Source: Porodaedalea pini
Taxonomy: Eukaryota; Basidiomycota; Agaricomycetes; Hymenochaetales; Hymenochaetaceae
Length of the DNA: 64,000 nucleotides
Direction of reading: 5' to 3'
Assembly: GCA_002794775.1 (NCBI GenBank)
Contig: NBAY01000004.1
Coordinates: forward strand, 992,001-1,056,000
Position 1 is the stretch's first letter. Each line of letters starts with the position of its first letter. Under the pieces are notes generated by a model that was not told the DNA's origin, did not search any database, and saw only the letters and a program-made list of their open reading frames with translations. Positions 22,859 to 35,470 of the stretch are shown piece by piece. The position numbers and the translations under genes are program-made.

Positions 22859-24020
22859 TCATTTCGGGCCATTGGCATTCCCGGCCTCCTTCATTTTCTG
22901 ACCGAGTATTTTTGCGCTGACCTGGGGGAAGCTCGCAGTCAACAGACAAACAGACGGCGAAATCAAATGGACGAGAAGAACTCACATTTCGGATGTGTAC
23001 TTCAGCTCGGTCAACACCGTTTTCCTTGCTTCGTTTGTACTGTGTGAGAGATTCCTCGAGCCTCCCACCTATTCGGACGCGCCAGTAACAATAACACCCA
23101 TTCATCAGCGAAACAGCATGACACTAACAATAACATAGATGTGAACGCTCACAGGCTTCCAATACGGCTGCTAGATTGAAAGCTATCTCGGGATCCTCAG
23201 GCGCAAGCGAAGACGCAATTCTAGTTGATACTCATCAATGTCGGTGTTGTAAACAAGACGGCCGCACAAAGATTTACCGCAGATGACGCAAGGCAAGGTC
23301 GGGCCGTGAAACTGGAGAGATGATATAGGCACTCGCCAAGTCTGCAATCAGTCTGATAATTAGCTATGGGGTAACGAGATGAGAAGACACCCACTCGTGT
23401 GAGCGTCCGGGCTTGATGGCTGAAGATCAATGGACTCTTTCCATGCATTGATAGCTTCATCGAACTCCTCTTGAGCAAGACAGGAGGGTGTGAGAGACAC
23501 AGAATGAAACAGAGAGATGAGAATCAGCCAAGCAATCTTAAAGGGGGAGTGAGGATACTGACTGAGATGATAATGTGTGACTCCAAGGTTGAATAGAGAT
23601 CCGGCATCCCGCTTAATGCTGACGGACCGCTGATAAAGTGCTTTTGCTCCCTCAATGTCACCCTCTTCAAGTTTCTGGGTTCCTTTCTCAAGGCATATGT
23701 GTGCTTCCGTCTCTGCAGGGTCAGTGGCGCTGGAATGCGGGGTTGTGGAAGTAGCGAAACCTGTAGAAAGACAATTAGCTTGACTGGTACCGAAGACAGT
23801 GTAAGCAATGCTTAATACACTTACGCTTGAATGAATGGGATGCGGATGATAAGCAGGACGGCGCAGAACGGCCGCGGTAGACGAACGGGGCAGAAACAGT
23901 TGTGGCAGGTGTCAAATGCACAGAATGCAGACGCTTTGAGAGAGAAGGCGGTAAGGGGCCCGGAGAGCAGATGCGATGTGCCAGCACGAGGGTATAATTC
24001 CGACAAGCAGTTGAGCCCAT
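22859..24020 (-). CDS. TPR-repeat protein, probably mitochondrial
   Basis: Small tetratricopeptide-repeat protein. The start at 24020 gives MGSTACRNYTLVLAHRICSP and a Ser/Arg/His-rich leader almost without acids, compatible with mitochondrial import. TPR helices follow: HICLEKGTQKLEEGDIEGAK, LYQRSVSIKRDAGSLFNLGV, KEFDEAINAWKESIDLQPSS, DLASAYIISPVSRPDLALRH and a PEDPEIAFNLAAVLEA repeat. The final helix is LKQYKRSKENGVDRAEVHIR, and the tail is AKILGQKMKEAGNANGPK before TGA at 22859-22861. Five or more introns. Conserved-looking, but no named orthologue is claimed. It is divergent from TIM23 across 151 bp, which supports a mitochondrial link but does not prove one. Confidence 0.8.
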
Positions 24021-24171
24021 TGTCCTAGCTGTAAAGAGGTTGGCAAGACTGGCCGGTCACTGGCAAGTAGTGAGTCTCCAAGTAACAATTTGTGACAAGC
24101 GTATACAAAGTGTACAACATCTGTCTTAACTTGTGACGTGTTATAGTTTTCTTTCTTTCGGGTTTACTTCC

Positions 24172-25075
24172 ATGTCTTCCTCTCAAAATCGGGGCTCGTC
24201 GTCCCAGGATTCAGCTGACTATCTGCGCTCCGCGACATTCTCAACGGGCTCAGGTGCGGCCGTCGGAGACAATAATGCAGTGACAGCGTCCGACCTGCTC
24301 GCAGGCGGGTTTGACCCAGCTCGTTTGCATCCTATGGCCGGACTCAAGGACCAGCTGGAGTACTTGCAACTTGATGACGATAAGGTCAATGACCTCCCTG
24401 GCGCAACCACGGCGCTGCCATCAAGAGGTTGGAGCGATGACCTCTGCTACGGGACCGGGACAACTTATCTGAGCGGTACGTCCACAAGCTCTTCTTTCAT
24501 TACTCAGATCAGTCGGTCACTCTTTATCTCGGCTACGCGAACAATTGTCTTATTGTTCTCTGTACCAAGTTTACTGAGCTTGCCTCTTCAGGTCTCGCTA
24601 TTGGCGGTTTGTGGGGGCTTCGAGAGGGTGCGAAGCGTCCTCTTGCTGTATCGAATGCGCGCTTGCGGATCAACGCCATCCTCAACTCCGTCACAAGAAG
24701 AGGGACTTTCATTGGCAACTCTGCTGGGGTCGTAGGTTCGTGAGACGCCATCTCTGACAGCCTTTTGTGTCGGTGTCAACTCACTCCTGTTTCCATTTTA
24801 CGCAACTGTTAGCGCTCGTCTACAACGCGATTAATTCGTCCATAGATGGCATTCGAGGCAAGCATGATGTATGGGGAAGCATGGCTGCCGGTGGAATTTC
24901 AGGAGCGATCTACAAATCGACGGGTGCGTCCTTTTGACTCACTCTATTTCATCTTACGAATAATTACTGACTCGGTTACGATACATTGTTAGCTGGCGTC
25001 CGACCTGCATTGGCAGCGGCGACATTAATGACCGGCCTTGCAGGTACCTGGAGCTATGTCAAAAAGGCAGTCTAA
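24172..25075 (+). CDS. TIM23: Mitochondrial inner-membrane translocase Tim23
   Basis: Core subunit of the TIM23 presequence translocase in the inner membrane. Four exons in frame: 24172-24475, 24592-24735, 24813-24923, 24993-25075 (about 213 residues, normal for fungi). The soluble N-terminal receptor part ends in GGFDPARLHPMAGLKDQLEY and DDLCYGTGTTYLSG. The Tim17/22/23 membrane region follows: GLAIGGLWGLREGAKRP, INAILNSVTRRGTFIGNSAG, ALVYNAINSSIDGIRGKHD, WGSMAAGGISGAIYKST, AGVRPALAAATLMTGLAGTW, with the expected four Gly-rich helices. The start at 24172 is preferred over an in-frame leader because it gives the standard short Ser-rich start. It shares a short divergent promoter with the TPR gene. 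Confidence 0.95.
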
Positions 25076-25888
25076 CTTCCCTGCACGGAGTATATTCCAC
25101 ATTTTGTACAGTTCGTATTAATTAGTTTACTTAGATGTCAGTATTGAACACGCGTGACAAACCCCCACTCAGTCACTGCTTTCCACGAGCGTCGGCACTG
25201 AGAAAAAATTAATGAAACTCATGAGCGAGAAATATTAGAATTTGATGCTTACAACGGCTCATCGGCGACTCATCTCGTGGACCGTGAACCGACAGATCTC
25301 TGGGACCGATCGGGCGGACTTGTCATCTTAAGTCTTTTGGACAAACGACTGCGGTCTCTTCCATTTCGGCCCAGGGAGTCGGTGGCCATTATTATTGCGG
25401 GCACACTTGAACTTTGTGCACGAGTCTGCTGCTCATTCCTCTCGTTATGGTTCTCAGTTGTCTTCTTCCTGACCGAGACCCGCAGCTGGATGGGTATAAG
25501 ATTACAAGCTTTTGCTATGGAGCTCGCTTCGCTAAAGTCAAGCTGGAAAAATGACCCTTGCCCCCCGTTTCAGCTCATCGCGACCCAAAGCCCGTTTCGT
25601 CGGTCGCCAACGCTCCAAGTTGGCTAAGATCGCCGATCCTCCATCCAAGAGATGTTCCATGAGCCTAATATTGGTCGCCCAGGCAGACGCATTCACACTG
25701 CAGACGCGGTCGTTCAAAATTTGTGTGCGTCACTTGTTCCTCTGTTTCATCTGCACGTTTTTCTTACCGAAACGATTTGCGCCGAATATTTAACCCTTGA
25801 GCAGAGCCCGTGCAATGTCAAGTGTTCTAGATCCTCCCTTTCACCCCTCTACACTCCTGGAAGTTGCGTCCGAGCGACACTGCAACGT
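25076..25888. other. Intergenic / velvet-gene leader
   Basis: About 0.8 kb between TIM23 and the chosen velvet start. Open frames around 25277-25627 and 25652-25888 have no domain. The second is in frame with the velvet protein, so an upstream start or a 5' exon is possible. It may be a long 5' leader, common for regulatory genes. Confidence 0.4.
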
Positions 25889-27071
25889 ATGAGTGGTTCC
25901 CGCCGCTCTACCCTCGGCTCGCAGTCTCCTCGTCCTCGGTATCAGTCGGCTTCTCCAAGTGATGGCATGAGCCCCGATCCGCCTCCTACGGGGCGCGAGC
26001 GCCTCGCCATTCGTTTTCTGGCGGGCCAGCAGACACGCCCGCGTACTTCTTCGACGAGCGCTGGAAGCGCGTCAGGCGCGCCGCCGGAGTTTGTGCGGCA
26101 ACGTGTAGTTTCGACGCATATACCAGGCGCGAGCTCCAGTCGCCATGGCCATCGCTCGTCTACACCCGGACCGTCCAGCCTTGGTCCAGGTGGTGGGCCG
26201 TCACCAGCGTATGCCATCCATGCGACTCCACCCGACACCAGGGGAAGGTTCGAAACACTTGTTGCTTCGTAGTCTATTGAAAGCTTATTACTAAAGCTTA
26301 ACTTCCTTTCAGAACCTACCAGCTCGAAGTAGAGCAACACCCTGAACGGACTGCCGAGTTTGGGCCAGCCATGCTCTCGCGTCTGCCGCTGGCGCCGGCG
26401 CCGATTGTAAAGTTGACTATACGCGATCACACCGGATCGCCTATCGACCCGTACGTCGCACGAAACCGGCTCACCATATATCCTAATTAGACTGAAACAC
26501 ATTCACAGAAATACCGAACTGCCGTACCTGATTGCGCATTTGTCTCTTTGCACTGAGAGCGGGCATCCACTCGACGGCGGCGTGCCTGGTGCACCATCGC
26601 ACCACCTACTCTACGGAACGCTCGTGTCATCGGCGCAAGTTCTGCGGAACCTCCGTGGGCGTGTTGCTCCCTATTTTATATTTCCAGATGTCAGTGTTCG
26701 TCAGCGCGGTCGGTATTCTCTCAACATATCTTTAGTGCGTCTCCCAGGGTGAGTAGGTATCTTCAGTTCCCGGAGTTGAAATTGATACCGGCGAGCATAG
26801 GATCGGTGGCCCGGCCTCCGCCAGTGCTGGTAACCGAGGGAACGTACTCGCATCTGTCTATACTCAAGTATTCGAAGTCGTATCTCAAACTAATTACGCG
26901 GCACCTCGTACGTCGCGCCCGCTTTCTCGTGCAATCACGTTTCGCTGATTTTGCACTCGCTCCATTTCAAACCGTAAAGCGCCCACTCCGTTGACTCAAC
27001 TGTTCGTTCGCCAAGGTGCCCGCATGTACGCTTTTGAATCTTCTCTCGCACGCCCTGCTACGCTCGACTGA
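25889..27071 (+). CDS. Velvet-domain transcription factor
   Basis: Velvet proteins are fungal DNA-binding regulators, with a fold related to NF-kB, that control development and secondary metabolism. Five exons in strict frame: 25889-26247, 26313-26450, 26509-26748, 26801-26907, 26980-27071 (about 311 residues). After a Ser/Pro/Arg-rich N-terminus the velvet domain runs TYQLEVEQHPERTAEFGPAM, PAPIVKLTIRD, LPYLIAHLSLCTESG, LLYGTLVSSAQVLRNLRGR, YFIFPDVSVRQRGRYSLNIS. The C-terminal half reads ASVYTQVFEVVSQTNYAAP then PTPLTQLFVRQGARM, the usual closing motif. Reading that motif requires the last intron, which has an AAG acceptor at 26979. Subtype (VosA, VelB or VelC-like) is not settled. Confidence 0.92.
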
Positions 27072-28221
27072 GATGCCTTGCAATCTAAGGACCTACGGAG
27101 TGTGACCGTCAGGCCGCGCTCCGTTATAATCATGCTATACTTGCACCATCATAATCCACCCATTATAATCAACTTCGTTCGCAACTGCGCCTTGTGCGCT
27201 TACAACTATTTTCATCCATAAGGACAATACCGTTCGAGTTGTCTGTAGCACTAAATCCGCCGCTCTGTTGTTCTTCCTGCTTTCGTTCCACGAAAACCCT
27301 CTCTTCCCGTACCGACCGTTTCGAATTTCGCTTCCAACGCAGCCCACTCTTTCTTCGCCGTAGATGCTACACATACATATTGTCTAATGCCGTATAATCC
27401 TTGTGTCTATAGTACCCCGTGAAGTGATATCTAATATTCTTGTACAGCACATTTCTCGTGTGGATCGGGCGTTTGAAGCGTCTATAAATAAACGCGGGAG
27501 AACCGGAGAACACCGAGAAGCCTTCGTTACTCTAGCCATGCTATGAAAATCTGGATCTGAGTATTTGACCCACAATGCGTCATGACCAGCTGAGAGCTCC
27601 GGTAATAGTAGGTAGGACCCAGTCATGCCAACGTTCAATCGAGCTCCTGTTTGAACTTTGCTTAAGGAGCGTGCATCATTGAATGTTACCAGGTACTGGT
27701 GCCGATCCTGCCGCATACAACCAGCTTGGGGATGTGCTTCCCGCAGACCAGGGGAAAGATTGACTTCCTGGGAAGGAGAGAAGCCGCAAGTCAAGGAAGT
27801 CGCCGAAACTTCGCACTAAGGAGCACAGAGCAAGGCTTTATGCGATCTCGTCGCGTCCGAGGGACCGTGCAGGCCATTCTCCGATAGAATCCTCAGAGGA
27901 CGCCGGAGGGGAAATAGGGATGAGGCTTCGGATTGAAGCTCAAGGTTTATTGCCTCCATGGAACAAAGAAAACAATCAGGAACAGCAAGGAGAATGTAAA
28001 CCAAAAAGCATGTGTTTATGTTGAAAAGGAGGCGTTGGATATGTAATGCTACAGTAATTATAGTGGCCGAGGGTGATGCGGGCGCAAGATATGTATTTGG
28101 AGAAAACGGATGCAAAGGGAACGAAAGGGTTCGGAGGGGCGGCACATAATAAAGAACAATGAAACATTAAGGTGCAAGAAAATAATTGAAACAAATCCAC
28201 AGAACAGCATACCAAAGCGAT
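27072..28221. other. Intergenic, convergent 3' ends
   Basis: 1.15 kb between the velvet gene and the sorting nexin. Short open frames on both strands without motifs; nothing recognised. Confidence 0.45.
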
Positions 28222-30510
28222 TTAGAGTCCACGGGCCAATGAAAGTCTCCTTCCAGACGGGCCCGACGGCCCTGGTTTACCATCAGCAGAGTCGTCTGAT
28301 ACGCCTTCTGGCAGCCGGTTCGGGTGCTCAGGAATGAGAGCAATTTCTTTCTTTGCCTCTTCCCATGCCTCCATGTTCTGTACATCGAAGAGTTTACTCA
28401 ACAATGAACTCAGTGCATTTTCAAACAAAAGGTCGCGTACCTTCTTGCACCAGTCCCGATGGCTCCTTGCCATGGCCAGGCACATTTCACGGATGTCAGC
28501 GACCTTTTGTCGCTGGAATCGGTCAAGATCAGCTTGAATAGTGGAACTGGAGTATTTGAGATCTTGTGCAGTCAAATGCAGAGCGTCTTCGAGCTACGTA
28601 GAAAAGAAGCAAAATTGGACGACAGATAAGAAAAAGACGACTGACAACCAGCACAACAAAGTCCACGAACCTGTGAAATCGATTCTCGCGTTTTGCTTAT
28701 TCCATTCCTCCGCGCCGTTTCGGGGTCTACATCCATCATCCCATGGATAGTGTAGCTTAGTGCATTCAAAAGACCCATCCCAGACCCGTTTCTCCGCGGC
28801 GGTGGGCCAGCGATAGGATGCGGTGGGGTGTAGACTGCCTCGGGAACTGCGTACTCGCCAGGGCTCTCAAGTGAATTCGGAGACTGTGCTCGCCCTCCCT
28901 CACCATTTTCGGAGCCACCGCTTGTGCTAGCTGACCGGCTCGTGACGCCATTCGCGCTGACGCTACGATCCAGAGGACCAGAGACGCGCCCACGCCCCAG
29001 GGCCTCCTCAAGCCGGCTTGCTTCTCGTTCCGTACGCTCTAGCTCCTCAAGGTCCGTTCGCTTGTGTTCAAGAGCATCTGTCGTGAGCTCGAGCTGTGCG
29101 TGCTTCTGGTGCCTGAACAGGAGTAGCTTTTTTATTATCGATGCAAATTGACCATACTCGTGAAGGGGCTCAGCAAAGTTTTGCTCAAGGTCCTGAAGCT
29201 GGAAAATAGCGTTTGTGGTGTCAAGATTCGAAGTGTCGTAATCGAGAAGCTCGGACTTACGAGTTGTGTGGTGGAGATATAGGTAGCATCAATCGCCTGC
29301 CCTGTTTTCTCGATAGCCGTAGCGAGCTGACCTTCCTCATTCAAACTGAATCCGTTTAAGACGGCTCCTAAGTCCGAATGATCATGTGCATACTCTGGAC
29401 AAAAGGCCAGTCAATAAACTTCTTATCTATCAGTTCTTTCCCGCTCACCAGACCACCTTTTCATCGTTCGACGAGTCACTTTCTCCACAGGACCGCTCAC
29501 ATGACTCGCGAATTTGTTTGTGAATGCCTCTGAATCGAGGAAGCGCTGGTCGGGTCTCCTCAGTGGATGCGCAGCCGAGGGGCTCGGAAGCGCCGCGTAA
29601 GCCGGCGATGCATTCGGGTCCGTGGGGTTGTGCGCTGGTGCCTTGAGGATGTTCTTTGGTATGAGGGAGATTGGTGGGGAATTGACGATTTCGGTCTAAC
29701 AAAAGGATGGGTTAACCTAGAGGAGATAGAGATAACCAGGAAACGAAGCACACACCCATGAGACTTCACCCTCCAGGAACCGGTGGAATACGTGCTCGTT
29801 CGACAAAATAGGATGTCGCGCAATACGGTTCAGGAACGTCTGGAGCATCCGCTTCCGCCGCGCGATCATAGCGACGTCCTCTTTTGCCTTGCCCTGCTTC
29901 ACTGCATAGTCTCCAATGGTCTGCTTGGATGGTATAGGTGGTATAATTAACGTCGGATATAGCTTCACCATGCCGTTCCGAAGAGACTCGAATTCGGAGT
30001 AGCGGTGATATGCTGTCGCATTCTTTGAATGCCAAATTAGAGAACATTAATGCGGGAACAATGGAAAGGGCACGTACTCCAGACTTAATCACATACGCGA
30101 TGTATGACGACGAAGCATGCTCCTGAGTCTTTTGAGCATCAATAACCTGCAACAAGATAAGAGTGGCTTAGTTCTCCCAACACATGCATTCATTTTGTGT
30201 CGAAACATACCTGTATCTCAACGTCTTCGCCCGAGTGCAGCCATCTGTCGCGCGCGCAGCAGAAGTCGCTCTTGAATGCGGGCTGTGGCGGTTTGAAAGA
30301 AGCTTGTTTTTGCGCCGACGAAGGTGGGGATGTGAAGCCACGATTAATACCGGGCGACACGGGTGGAGAAGCGGGGATACGCGCGGGATGCGCGGGCGGC
30401 GTCGAGGGTTCGGAGCTCAGCTCGACGTTGCTGTTACTCGGCGAGTCGGCATCAGACCGCGCATCGTCCACGTCAGTCTGAAATGGGTTATGTTCATCAA
30501 AATCGGACAT
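28222..30510 (-). CDS. PX-BAR sorting nexin, Snx41/Atg20 type
   Basis: Phosphoinositide-binding sorting nexin for endosome-to-Golgi recycling and selective autophagy, normally working as a dimer with Snx4. The start MSDFDEHNPFQTDVDDARSD is followed by a Ser/Pro-rich linker. The PX domain reads VIDAQKTQEHASSSYIAYVI, YHRYSEFESLRNGMVKLYPT, the PxxP loop LIIPPIPSKQTIGDYAVK, RRKRMLQTFLNRIARHPIL and FHRFLEGEVSW. The BAR region starts at EYAHDHSDLGAVLNGFSLNE and contains LLFRHQKHAQLELTTDALEH and KTRESISQLEDALHLTAQDL. It ends in helix FQRQKVADIREMCLAMARSH with WEEAKKEIALIPEHPNRL. The BAR coiled coil is split by a 100-residue Ser/Gly/Pro insert, a feature of Snx41/Atg20 that Snx4 lacks. About ten introns. 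Confidence 0.87.
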
Positions 30511-30997
30511 TGCTTCTGTGCACTGGCAACAACGACAAGAGCTGGACGTGCTGCGGACTGAGCTCGAACGCGCTGGGAATGAAGGCTCTGCTTGACGTCG
30601 GCATTTTGTTACTATGTAGATCATGTCACGCCTTATTCGGAGCTCGTGACCACCGTTTGTACAGTGTAGTCTCGAGCACAGAGCAGCGGCAGCTGCAACC
30701 TCACTCAATCGCAATATAAAATGTATTCAAGCATGCTTCAAGGAAAGGAATAGAATATACAAGAGGAATCCGAGAAAGCAGGCATCCATCCAAACATTCG
30801 CGAAGGGATCAGCAATATCCATGTTTAACGATACAAGCGGAAGAAAGGAGACGGAGTTTGAGCGACCGTGTTTAGTCGTGCATCACATCGTTCGCCATCT
30901 TCTGGTCTCATCAAAAGGCATTATTTGCACCCAAAGACGAGGTCATAAATGGAGCACAGAATGAGTCAGAAGTGAGGCGCGCACGCCAATGCAGTTC
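30511..30997. other. Intergenic, sorting nexin to CYSTM gene
   Basis: Promoter side of the sorting nexin and 3' flank of the CYSTM gene. No gene or RNA recognised. Confidence 0.45.
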
Positions 30998-31533
30998 TCA
31001 GAACAAACATTCGCACAGGTCTGCCATGGTTGTCAAGTTGCGTGAGTATGGCCACCTATTACCACGAATGGACCACGAGAGCGTACCTTCGAGCGCGCAG
31101 CACAAGCACATTCCAGCTAGACAGGCCATGCATCCGCCTCCTGATGAACCGCGGTCCTGTTGTTGTCTAAGCAAAATATGGTGAGACATGAATCGTACGC
31201 TTTTCTACCTCAAAACTTACACATAGACGGGTTGCGGCTGAGGTTGCGGTTGGTAATATCCCTGCTGGCCACCATAGCCTTGTTGGCCGTATCCAGCACC
31301 GCCTGAGGGGCCATACGCTTGCTGCGGCTGTTGAGGATAGTATCCACCCTACGCATCACAAAATTCAGAAAAACACGTTCCTTGCACTAAACGGCACACT
31401 CACGCCTTGCGGTCCGCCTATAATAAGTCCAGAGCTGTCAACGCACTGCACACCAAGAAACAAAGCTTAAAACCAACCTTGGGGAGGGTAGTATTGCTGT
31501 TGGTTGCCGCCGTAGTAGTCCTTGTTGCTCATG
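30998..31533 (-). CDS. CYSTM-family Cys-rich membrane-anchored protein
   Basis: Short protein of the YBR016W/CYSTM type, tail-anchored at the plasma membrane and often linked to stress tolerance. It starts MSNKDYYGGNQQQYYPPQG. A Gln/Tyr/Pro/Gly repeat region follows (GYYPQQPQQAYG, GQQGYGGQQGYY). The final Cys-rich segment reads GGGCMACLAGMCLCCALE and then DLCECLF, ending TGA at 30998-31000. The last seven residues sit on a separate exon after an intron of about 90 bp. Two or three introns also split the Gln/Tyr region around 31200-31480. About 100 residues, which matches yeast relatives. Confidence 0.87.
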
Positions 31534-32376
31534 ATGGTGAAGGTAGAAAGAAAGAGAAGAATGCGCAGTGCGACCGTAGTATCGGGCGATGCACAGCGTT
31601 GGGCTTCCTTTTGTGGTATCCACGTGCTCGGCATTTCTTACTAAATTTTAGCACCCACCCTAACGGTCGGCTTGCGTCATCAAGATCGACACAACGCGTT
31701 AACCCTCTCGACAGAACTACACCAGTACTAGTGTAATACTGTTGTTGGTCCTTCTGGTCTTCATTAATATTGCTATCGAGTATTTCGTTCCCTCATATGT
31801 ACCATCCACAAATGTGTCCAATGAGAGAGCTTATCACACGACCAATTAATTGTTGCATCTCTTCCCTCGTGCATCGCCTCGCCGTGATGCCTCGGTTCTT
31901 CACGCCGGTCCTCTAACGATGACTAAAAAATCAAATATCAGGTATTCATTCGAGCTTTGCTACATGTATCAACAAGCTCACGCTCGTCTCGACATCCGCG
32001 GTGCGCGCGCAAACAACTTATCGATAAAGGATTCATGGAAAGAACCAGGGGATTTGGCAAAAAAGAATAACGGAATCAAAAGACAGACCGAGTGAATTTC
32101 GAAGAATCAAAGCTACATGGCGTACATCAAGAAGGTATTGATATTAAGAGACCTATCCGCTCTTTGATGAAAATTTTTGAGGAACACGGTCAGCCGAGGA
32201 AGACGGAGGCGAAACAGAGACTGAGCATGAAGACAAAGTATGGATGGAGTGAGGCGCGTGACTTGGATATGATGAGGAAGTGCGGTTGATACAAAGCATG
32301 GGCATGATCTACAAGAAAAAGTCCAGGTGGACGATAAAGGAAAGGGAATTGAGGTGCTAGTCTCTACACATGGCCC
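31534..32376. other. Intergenic, CYSTM gene to AT-hook gene
   Basis: Upstream flank of the CYSTM gene and 3' flank of the AT-hook gene, 840 bp. No gene, RNA or repeat recognised. Confidence 0.45.
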
Positions 32377-35300
32377 TTAAAGACTGAGGGATGGGATGGA
32401 CGAGCGCTGCATGCTGCCTGTAGCCCTGCCTTTCGCGTTTGGAAAATGGTTGTGACGGATGTGCGATGCCGCTGACCCGAAAAATTTGCGGTTGCGCTTC
32501 TTCTCCCTGCGCAGTTCCTTCCGCGACTTCACGTTCTGCTGTGTGTACGCAGCATGCTGCGCCCCGAAGCCCAGATAGGCATGCTGCTGATGCTGCCGCT
32601 CAAACGTGGGAGTACGATCCCCATCACGGGTGGGAAGGAGAACCGGCGAAACCAGCAGTGAAGATAGCTTTCCTCTTCTGTCCCCTTGAGCCGCGTTGCT
32701 GCGGTGCTCAGCTCGAGCACCTGCGCCACCTGACTCCCACAATGTCGTACTCAATGGACTCCCACGCAGCATACCACCGACAGCAGAGCCGTAGGAGAAA
32801 CCATCGGAAGGCCGGGGCGCACGCGGTGTGCCAACGACAACGCTCATCTTGTCTACAAGGTCGTTTACGGCACCGGCCGCGCGCGTCCTGCGGAATGCAT
32901 CTATCGGGATCCGGTCCCATCTACGCAAATTTTCAAGATGGCGGTCGCGCTCGGAATCCGACTCGCATGTTTCCCCTGTCTCGCCTGTCTCAGACGCTGT
33001 GGATTCGGGTACTGTGGCATCAGACCGCTCGGGCTCAAGGAACGTGGTGTCGATCACATCGTCAAGTTGAATGGGTTCGCCAGGTGGTAACTGTCCATCG
33101 TCGGCGCTGTCAAAGTCGCCAGAGCCTAAAGTCTCGAACGGCGAGCGTGCAGCACTGAGCAACGAAGGGGTGCGCGAACGATAAGAGCGGTCGCTCTATG
33201 AAATAAATCCGTGTAATTTAGTAACCAGGATCCATAATAAATAAAAATGAAGGTCTACTTACGCCGCTGCGACTCAGCATGCTCACTGAAGTACCCCGCC
33301 CGCGTAATCTCCTGACAACTGGATACGGGCACGGGACAACTCGTCCTGATGAGCTGTCAGAGCTCGTGATGACCACGCGTTTTGACTTATCAGTTGCTTG
33401 CGGAGCGAATGAACCCATCGACGGAGTAGGTGTAACCTCGTTGGAAGGCAGACTAGTGACGACGTTCTCCTTATTTCCCGACAGGAATGTCTTGCCTGAC
33501 AAAACATCACTAGGCTTAGGTGAAGACCTCGAAAATTCTCGTTTTCCCAACGACGAAACAGTCGATATATTCCTCTCGCGCCCGATAGGTCCTCTTATCG
33601 GGCTGCTAACAGTCGACATAGGGTCGATTGCGCCAAGTGATGCAGGGAAACGAAGGAGAACTTCGCGGCGGGGAGTAGCGATGCCGTCAACATCGACGAA
33701 CTCGTCTTCAGTCGTTTCTCCCCCGTCACTGTCCTCGAATATCTCTACGCCATCTTCCTCGTCTAGATCCTGAGAGCAGTTGTCGAACATCGCAACGGCC
33801 TCTTCCTCCTCGGAAGTCGCCATCATGGCATCAGCCTCTTCATATCCAGGAATTGGTAACTCCAGTGAAGAGCCAAGAGGAAGTCCACGAGTCGAATGAG
33901 CGTCGAGATCTAGGATACTATCTTTAAGGCTATTCGAAAGTGAAAGATGATCCCAGCTTTGACCGAAGGGCAGATTCTCCGCCGCAGTTCGCTCGAGGTC
34001 AGCAAAGGGCGCGAGGAAGCCCGCAGCAGCGACTTCCGATAAGCGCATCATGTCAAAACCGGCAGCGTTCGAGCCACCGGTCATTGCGTTCATCTCCTCT
34101 TGATCGTTGCCATTGCCAAAGCCCACCTCGGCGTCGCCCATCTGCTCATCATCACTCGCTTCGGCCGTCGAATCGCTTAAGTTAGCAAAAAATAGGTCTG
34201 CGTCAAAACTACTTTCTTCGTCGTCCGTCCATCCAGTGGCAATCCCTGAGTAGCGTATGAAGTGCTGCATGCTAAGATCGTTCGCATCTTCATCGTTATC
34301 ATCTGCATCAGCTTCGTTATCTTCTTCCTCTTCCTCCTCTTCCTCTTCGCCACTGTCAGTGTCCATACCTGCGTGACTGCTTCCGTCTGCCCCAACACTT
34401 CTTTTGCGAACGCGAATATCCCAGTTGTTATGATGTCCTCGCTTGCGCTGAGCATAATCGTTATCATCCAAGAGCAAAGAGGGCGGAGCATCTTGAGGAC
34501 GGGGGAAGGGTGGAATCCCCTTGTCACTATCAGAGTCCGTGTCAGAACCGGAGTCAGATGACGAGCTGTTGGAAGACGAAGAGAACGCTGAGATGAATGT
34601 TGGAAGGCCGAATGAATGCAGATCATCCATCTCATCGTCATCATCAAGCTCGCTCAGTTCCGAGCTTTCATCCTCCTCGGCAACGGGCTTGCGCCTCACT
34701 TTGCTTCGTTGAGTCTTTTCCTGCGCTTTTCGCTGTTGCGCCCTCGCGCGGCTCGCAGCCGCTGCGCCATGCAGCTTCTTGCCTTTCTTCTTTGCACTCA
34801 AGGACGCAGACTTTATCTGCGGAGCTCTGCGGGAAACCGGAGGCTTCGACTGCCTCGCGACGACCACGTTGCCGATCGATTGGCCGGTGACCGCGTCTGA
34901 AAGTTTTGCTTCCGATGCATTCTTCGCCGCTTCGCGTGCTGCGACAACGGCCTTCGTCGGCCGGCCTCGTTTCTTTGGTTCAGAACCATCGGCATTGAGA
35001 TGCACGTCGTGTGCGCCGACGGACGCAAGGGGCTGGCCGAGGGGAGAAAACGGGGAACCGACCAGTGACACGTCCCCATCGGCGCTTCCGCCGGCATACG
35101 TCGTCTCTGCGAGACTCTTGGACTTTTTCTTGGACGAAGACGGACGTGCATTGGCTGATTTTGAGCTGCTTGACGCGTATGACTGCTGAGGTCGAGGCGG
35201 CAACGTAAGTTTGATCTTTAGCGAAGGTAGCCCTGAGGTTGGAGACGCATTGCCGCTGATTTTCTTGGATGCATCCTGAGATACACAACCACTCTGATAA

Positions 35301-35470
35301 TTGTTCGTTGGAAAAGGATTGGCGTTGCGAGATCTGTTTGCGCAAGTGCACTCGCTCTCGCATACCGGGCAGATGTCGTCGTCGTCCTCTGTCTCGTTCG
35401 ACGACATAGACGCTGGCTGCGTGCCCTTTCCTCCGCTTTCGTCTAAGGTATAGGCGTGAGTAGACGACAT
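32377..35470 (-). CDS. Large disordered nuclear protein with AT-hook and Cys cluster
   Basis: I do not recognise a named family. Two exons: 35470-33263 and 33195-32377, joined in phase across a 67-bp intron (about 1,008 residues). Near residue 34 is a Cys cluster CPVCESECTC that could bind zinc. Near residue 167 is EPKKRGRPTK, a canonical AT-hook (GRP core with basic flanks) for minor-groove binding. Several Lys/Arg runs and KKKGKK follow, then a very acidic middle (SELSELDDDDEMDDL, a run of ten Glu, DADDNDEDANDL). The C-terminal exon has a basic segment (RKELRREKKRNRKFFGSAA). Most of the protein looks disordered. This suggests a chromatin-associated or transcriptional role, by inference only. 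It is divergent from BFR2 across 493 bp. Confidence 0.8.

Noticed and set aside
25889..28221. Secondary-metabolite cluster near the velvet gene
   Set aside because: Neighbours are TIM23 and a sorting nexin; no synthase, tailoring enzyme or transporter is seen.
32439..33158. 239-codon plus-strand open frame
   Set aside because: Antisense shadow of the AT-hook protein's second exon; composition is Cys/His/Arg-rich as expected of a shadow.
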